Shown here: positions 40,773 to 42,991 of the stretch, in pieces
How the letters are laid out: each line of letters opens with the position of its first letter
How positions within the stretch are numbered: the stretch's first letter is position 1
Assembly (NCBI GenBank): GCA_964539135.1
Contig: CAZIFG010000016.1
Location: 1-42,991, forward strand
Origin: CAZIFG01 sp964539135
GTDB taxonomy: Bacteria; Margulisbacteria; Marinamargulisbacteria; GCA-2716485; CAZIFG01
Reading direction: 5' to 3'
DNA: 42,991 nt
Notes under the pieces: model-generated
What the model was told of the DNA's origin: nothing
Database searches by the model: none
Seen by the model: only the letters and a program-made list of their open reading frames with translations
Made by a program: the position numbers and the translations under genes

Positions 40773-42800
40773 ATGCGTATAAATAATAGAGAAAGATGGC
40801 ATCTTGCCAAAATAGATGATTTAAGAGTCAAAAAAGTAGCAGAAGAGCTTGGGGTAGAGTTCATTCTCGCAAAAATTTTATTGGCTCGAAATATTGGCGG
40901 CGGAAATCCAGAGGAAATTAAAAAATTTATTTTTCCAGATAAGGCCCTGATTACCGATTTTGAACAGGTATCAACGCCAGATCGACTCAAAAAAGCAACA
41001 TCCAGAATCATAAAAGCCATCGAAAACAAAGAGAAAATTATGGTAAATGGGGACCCTGATGCCGATGGAATTTCAGGGACAACCATTATCGTGGCAACCT
41101 TAAGAAGTCTAGGTGCGGATGTAGAATTCGATTTCCCCACACGAAGCAAAGAGGGCCATGGATTGCAAGTTCGCATTATTGATTATGCAAAAGATCGAGG
41201 TGCAAAATTAATCATCACAACAGACTGCGGCAGTAAAGATTTGCAAGCAGCACAGTATGCCAAAGAAATTGGAATGGATGTCATTATTACAGACCATCAC
41301 ATTTTAGGAAAAGAATTGCCAGATTGCTACGCAATGATTAATCCAAATTTGGTGGCAGAAAAAACAAATTTTAAAACCTTATCTGGAGCGTCTGTAGCCT
41401 TCAAAACCATGTTGGCGCTTTTTAATGCATTAGGGAAACCCATGCCAAAAGAGCTTCAGGATTATTTGCTATCAGTGGCGTCTTTAGGAACCTTATCTGA
41501 TAGGATGACCCTGTTAAATCCCATGAATCGAGTCATGGTAAAAGAAGGCGTTCATGCCCTTTCAAATACAAAAATGGAAGGATTAAAAGCCTTAAAACGA
41601 GTTTGTATGGAATCAAACACAGAACTAAGACCGAGAGATTTAACGCGCTCTATCATCCCCCGTTTAAACGCACCGGGTCGAATTGGCGATAGAGAGGCCG
41701 GCATTCCAGATTCATCCATCGTTGTAGAGTTACTGCTGATTGGAACAGGAAAAGACAGTGAAAAAGCGGCTGAGAATTTAGCGGGTATTTTTGCAGACGT
41801 GGTGGCCTTAGAAAAGCAAAAAATGGATCAAGGCGCCAAAAAAACAGAGGCCTTTTCAACGGCATCCGATGTTGACAGTGTGAACGAAAAACGAAAGTTT
41901 ATCACAAATAAGATTGAAGAAGAGATGGATAAGTTAATTGATGAACAAATCGATCCCATAGAGGATAAAATCATCATCATTCAAGGTAAAAATTGGAATG
42001 CTGGGGTTATTGGAATTGACACAGACCGACTTAAAGAGCGGTTTTTGCGTCCGGCCATTATTTTAACCAAGTATGATGGCAATGACTATGTAAGAGGATC
42101 TTGCCGAAGTATTCCAAATATTGATATGTATGGCATTATCGATAGAGTGGGCGAGCAGTTTTTAGAATTATATAAAGAGCCTCTCTATCAAATGCAAGTC
42201 ACATCGCTAGAAGGCGAGACTCAGTTGGTGAATGCCTTTGGGGGACATGCACAAGCATGCGGATTTAGTATCCATGAAAAAAATGTAAAAACCTTTATTA
42301 AACTCATCAAAGAAGAGGCGGACAAATTGCCAGAAGAGCAATTTGAATATCATTATGACATTATTGATAAATTGCCATTTTCACAGGTCAGCAAACGGTT
42401 ATTAAATCAATTGGATAAATTGTCGCCTTACGGACAACAATTTGAATATCCCACGTTTTATTTGCAAGGGTGTGTGATTAGCGAAGGAAAACCCTTTGGG
42501 AATAAATATCAAACCACGCATAAACCACATGTAAATTTTACGGTTATTGAAAAACAAAAAAAGCAAATGCAAGAGCCACCACGTGAATTTAAGGCAGTTG
42601 GATTTGGACTATGGGAAAAATTGTGTCTCTTGAGATCTAACTTAGACCCTAACATGAGATATGACGTTATTTTTACAGTGGAAATTGACGAGCGAAGCAA
42701 CCGTAAACATCAAAAGAAAGAAATTCGTTTGAATGTATCCGATATTAGACAATCGGGCGAAAACGTGGATTCTTTCTTAGAACCAGCGCTAGAAGACTAA
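40773..42800 (+). CDS. recJ: single-stranded-DNA-specific exonuclease RecJ
   Basis: RecJ is a 5'-3' exonuclease of the DHH family used in recombination and base-excision repair. The 675 residues are slightly longer than E. coli RecJ (577). Motif I is VNGDPDADGISG near 90-101, motif II lies in ITTDCGS, and motif III is ITDHH. SGASVAFK follows, then the DHHA1 part with NWNAGVIGI and the Gly-rich AFGGHAQACGFSI. The C-terminal OB-fold covers about 530-660. AGAGGAG precedes the ATG. It follows an intergenic interval of 176 bp and ends before a strong hairpin. Confidence 0.94.
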   Translation: MRINNRERWHLAKIDDLRVKKVAEELGVEFILAKILLARNIGGGNPEEIKKFIFPDKALITDFEQVSTPDRLKKATSRIIKAIENKEKIMVNGDPDADGISGTTIIVATLRSLGADVEFDFPTRSKEGHGLQVRIIDYAKDRGAKLIITTDCGSKDLQAAQYAKEIGMDVIITDHHILGKELPDCYAMINPNLVAEKTNFKTLSGASVAFKTMLALFNALGKPMPKELQDYLLSVASLGTLSDRMTLLNPMNRVMVKEGVHALSNTKMEGLKALKRVCMESNTELRPRDLTRSIIPRLNAPGRIGDREAGIPDSSIVVELLLIGTGKDSEKAAENLAGIFADVVALEKQKMDQGAKKTEAFSTASDVDSVNEKRKFITNKIEEEMDKLIDEQIDPIEDKIIIIQGKNWNAGVIGIDTDRLKERFLRPAIILTKYDGNDYVRGSCRSIPNIDMYGIIDRVGEQFLELYKEPLYQMQVTSLEGETQLVNAFGGHAQACGFSIHEKNVKTFIKLIKEEADKLPEEQFEYHYDIIDKLPFSQVSKRLLNQLDKLSPYGQQFEYPTFYLQGCVISEGKPFGNKYQTTHKPHVNFTVIEKQKKQMQEPPREFKAVGFGLWEKLCLLRSNLDPNMRYDVIFTVEIDERSNRKHQKKEIRLNVSDIRQSGENVDSFLEPALED

Positions 42801-42818
42801 TAAGCTCAAAAATAGTTA

Positions 42819-42850
42819 ACCCTCTTTCCTATCCAATGAGGAAAGGGGGT
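42819..42850 (+). terminator. strong hairpin after recJ
   Basis: ACCCTCTTTCCT (42819-42830) and AGGAAAGGGGGT (42839-42850) pair over 12 bp with one G-U and an 8-base loop. ATTAAATTTAAA follows instead of a pure T-run, so termination on the plus strand is likely but not textbook. Confidence 0.6.
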
Positions 42851-42893
42851 ATTAAATTTAAAAAAGCAGCGGGTTAAAGGAGACTGTTGCGAA

Positions 42894-42971
42894 ATGCCTA
42901 CGTTTGGATCATATGCAAGGCATTCCGAGTATGAAAGTGTAATGCCCCCAGTTAAGGCAAGAAAAAAGTAG
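42894..42971 (+). CDS. possible 25-aa peptide gene
   Basis: ATG 42894 with AAAGGAG at 42876-42882 begins a 25-codon frame ending in TAG. The product is MPTFGSYARHSEYESVMPPV followed by a basic KARKK end. The ribosome site is good but spacing is long (11 bp). It resembles the other short Pro/basic peptides near dnaX only in composition. Confidence 0.3.
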   Translation: MPTFGSYARHSEYESVMPPVKARKK

Positions 42972-42991
42972 CGAGAAAATTAGGTTAAAAT

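Overview
The window is about 43 kb of a bacterial draft genome. A run of exactly 100 N at 9916-10015 marks a scaffold gap of unknown size. The core genes indicate a diderm with lipopolysaccharide-type export (lptB, an LptF/LptG permease, an MsbA-like flippase, three family-2 glycosyltransferases and rfbD). It makes lysine or diaminopimelate precursors (asd, dapB), makes thiamine (thiC) and turns over mRNA with RNase Y. A cyanobacteria/SpoIIIAA-type R3H ATPase sits beside recR. This mix fits a lineage near Cyanobacteria such as Margulisbacteria, but that placement is inference from gene content and I could not test it. Several genes look like tools for a eukaryotic host, so a host-associated life is plausible.

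Layout. 1-1564: repeats, including two inverted copies of a structured element of about 177 bp flanking one AT-rich unknown gene. 1565-9915: an oxidoreductase gene, then metK and a co-directional run of cinA-like, recA, rny, lptB, lptF and nhaA, the last cut by the gap. 10097-14578: thiC converging on gltA-sbcB. 14697-17628: a eukaryotic-like protein kinase gene converging on rfbD-rpiB. 17717-23301: dnaX and ybaB-recR, separated by about 3 kb of accessory DNA holding small proteins, a lipoprotein and a mitochondrial-carrier-like protein. 23313-27872: R3H ATPase, tmk, dapB, asd, methyltransferase. 27880-35276: two more effector-like genes, a possible CE-clan cysteine protease and a 2052-residue coiled-coil/polyproline protein. 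35279-42971: an inositol-phosphatase-family gene, tRNA-Leu(CAA), msbA with three glycosyltransferases, recJ and a terminator.

The main discovery candidate is a set of host-directed-looking proteins scattered between housekeeping operons: a three-repeat mitochondrial carrier homologue (21299-22177), a His-Asn-Gln-Cys protein (27880-28998), a giant polyproline coiled-coil protein (29118-35276) and a Ser/Thr kinase (14697-16334). None has a visible Sec signal, and no secretion system lies in the window, so export is unproven. A second theme is transcription: at least six first genes have a -10 box 8-11 nt from their start codon and no Shine-Dalgarno sequence, which predicts leaderless or nearly leaderless mRNAs. 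Genes inside operons carry ordinary AGGAG-type sites.
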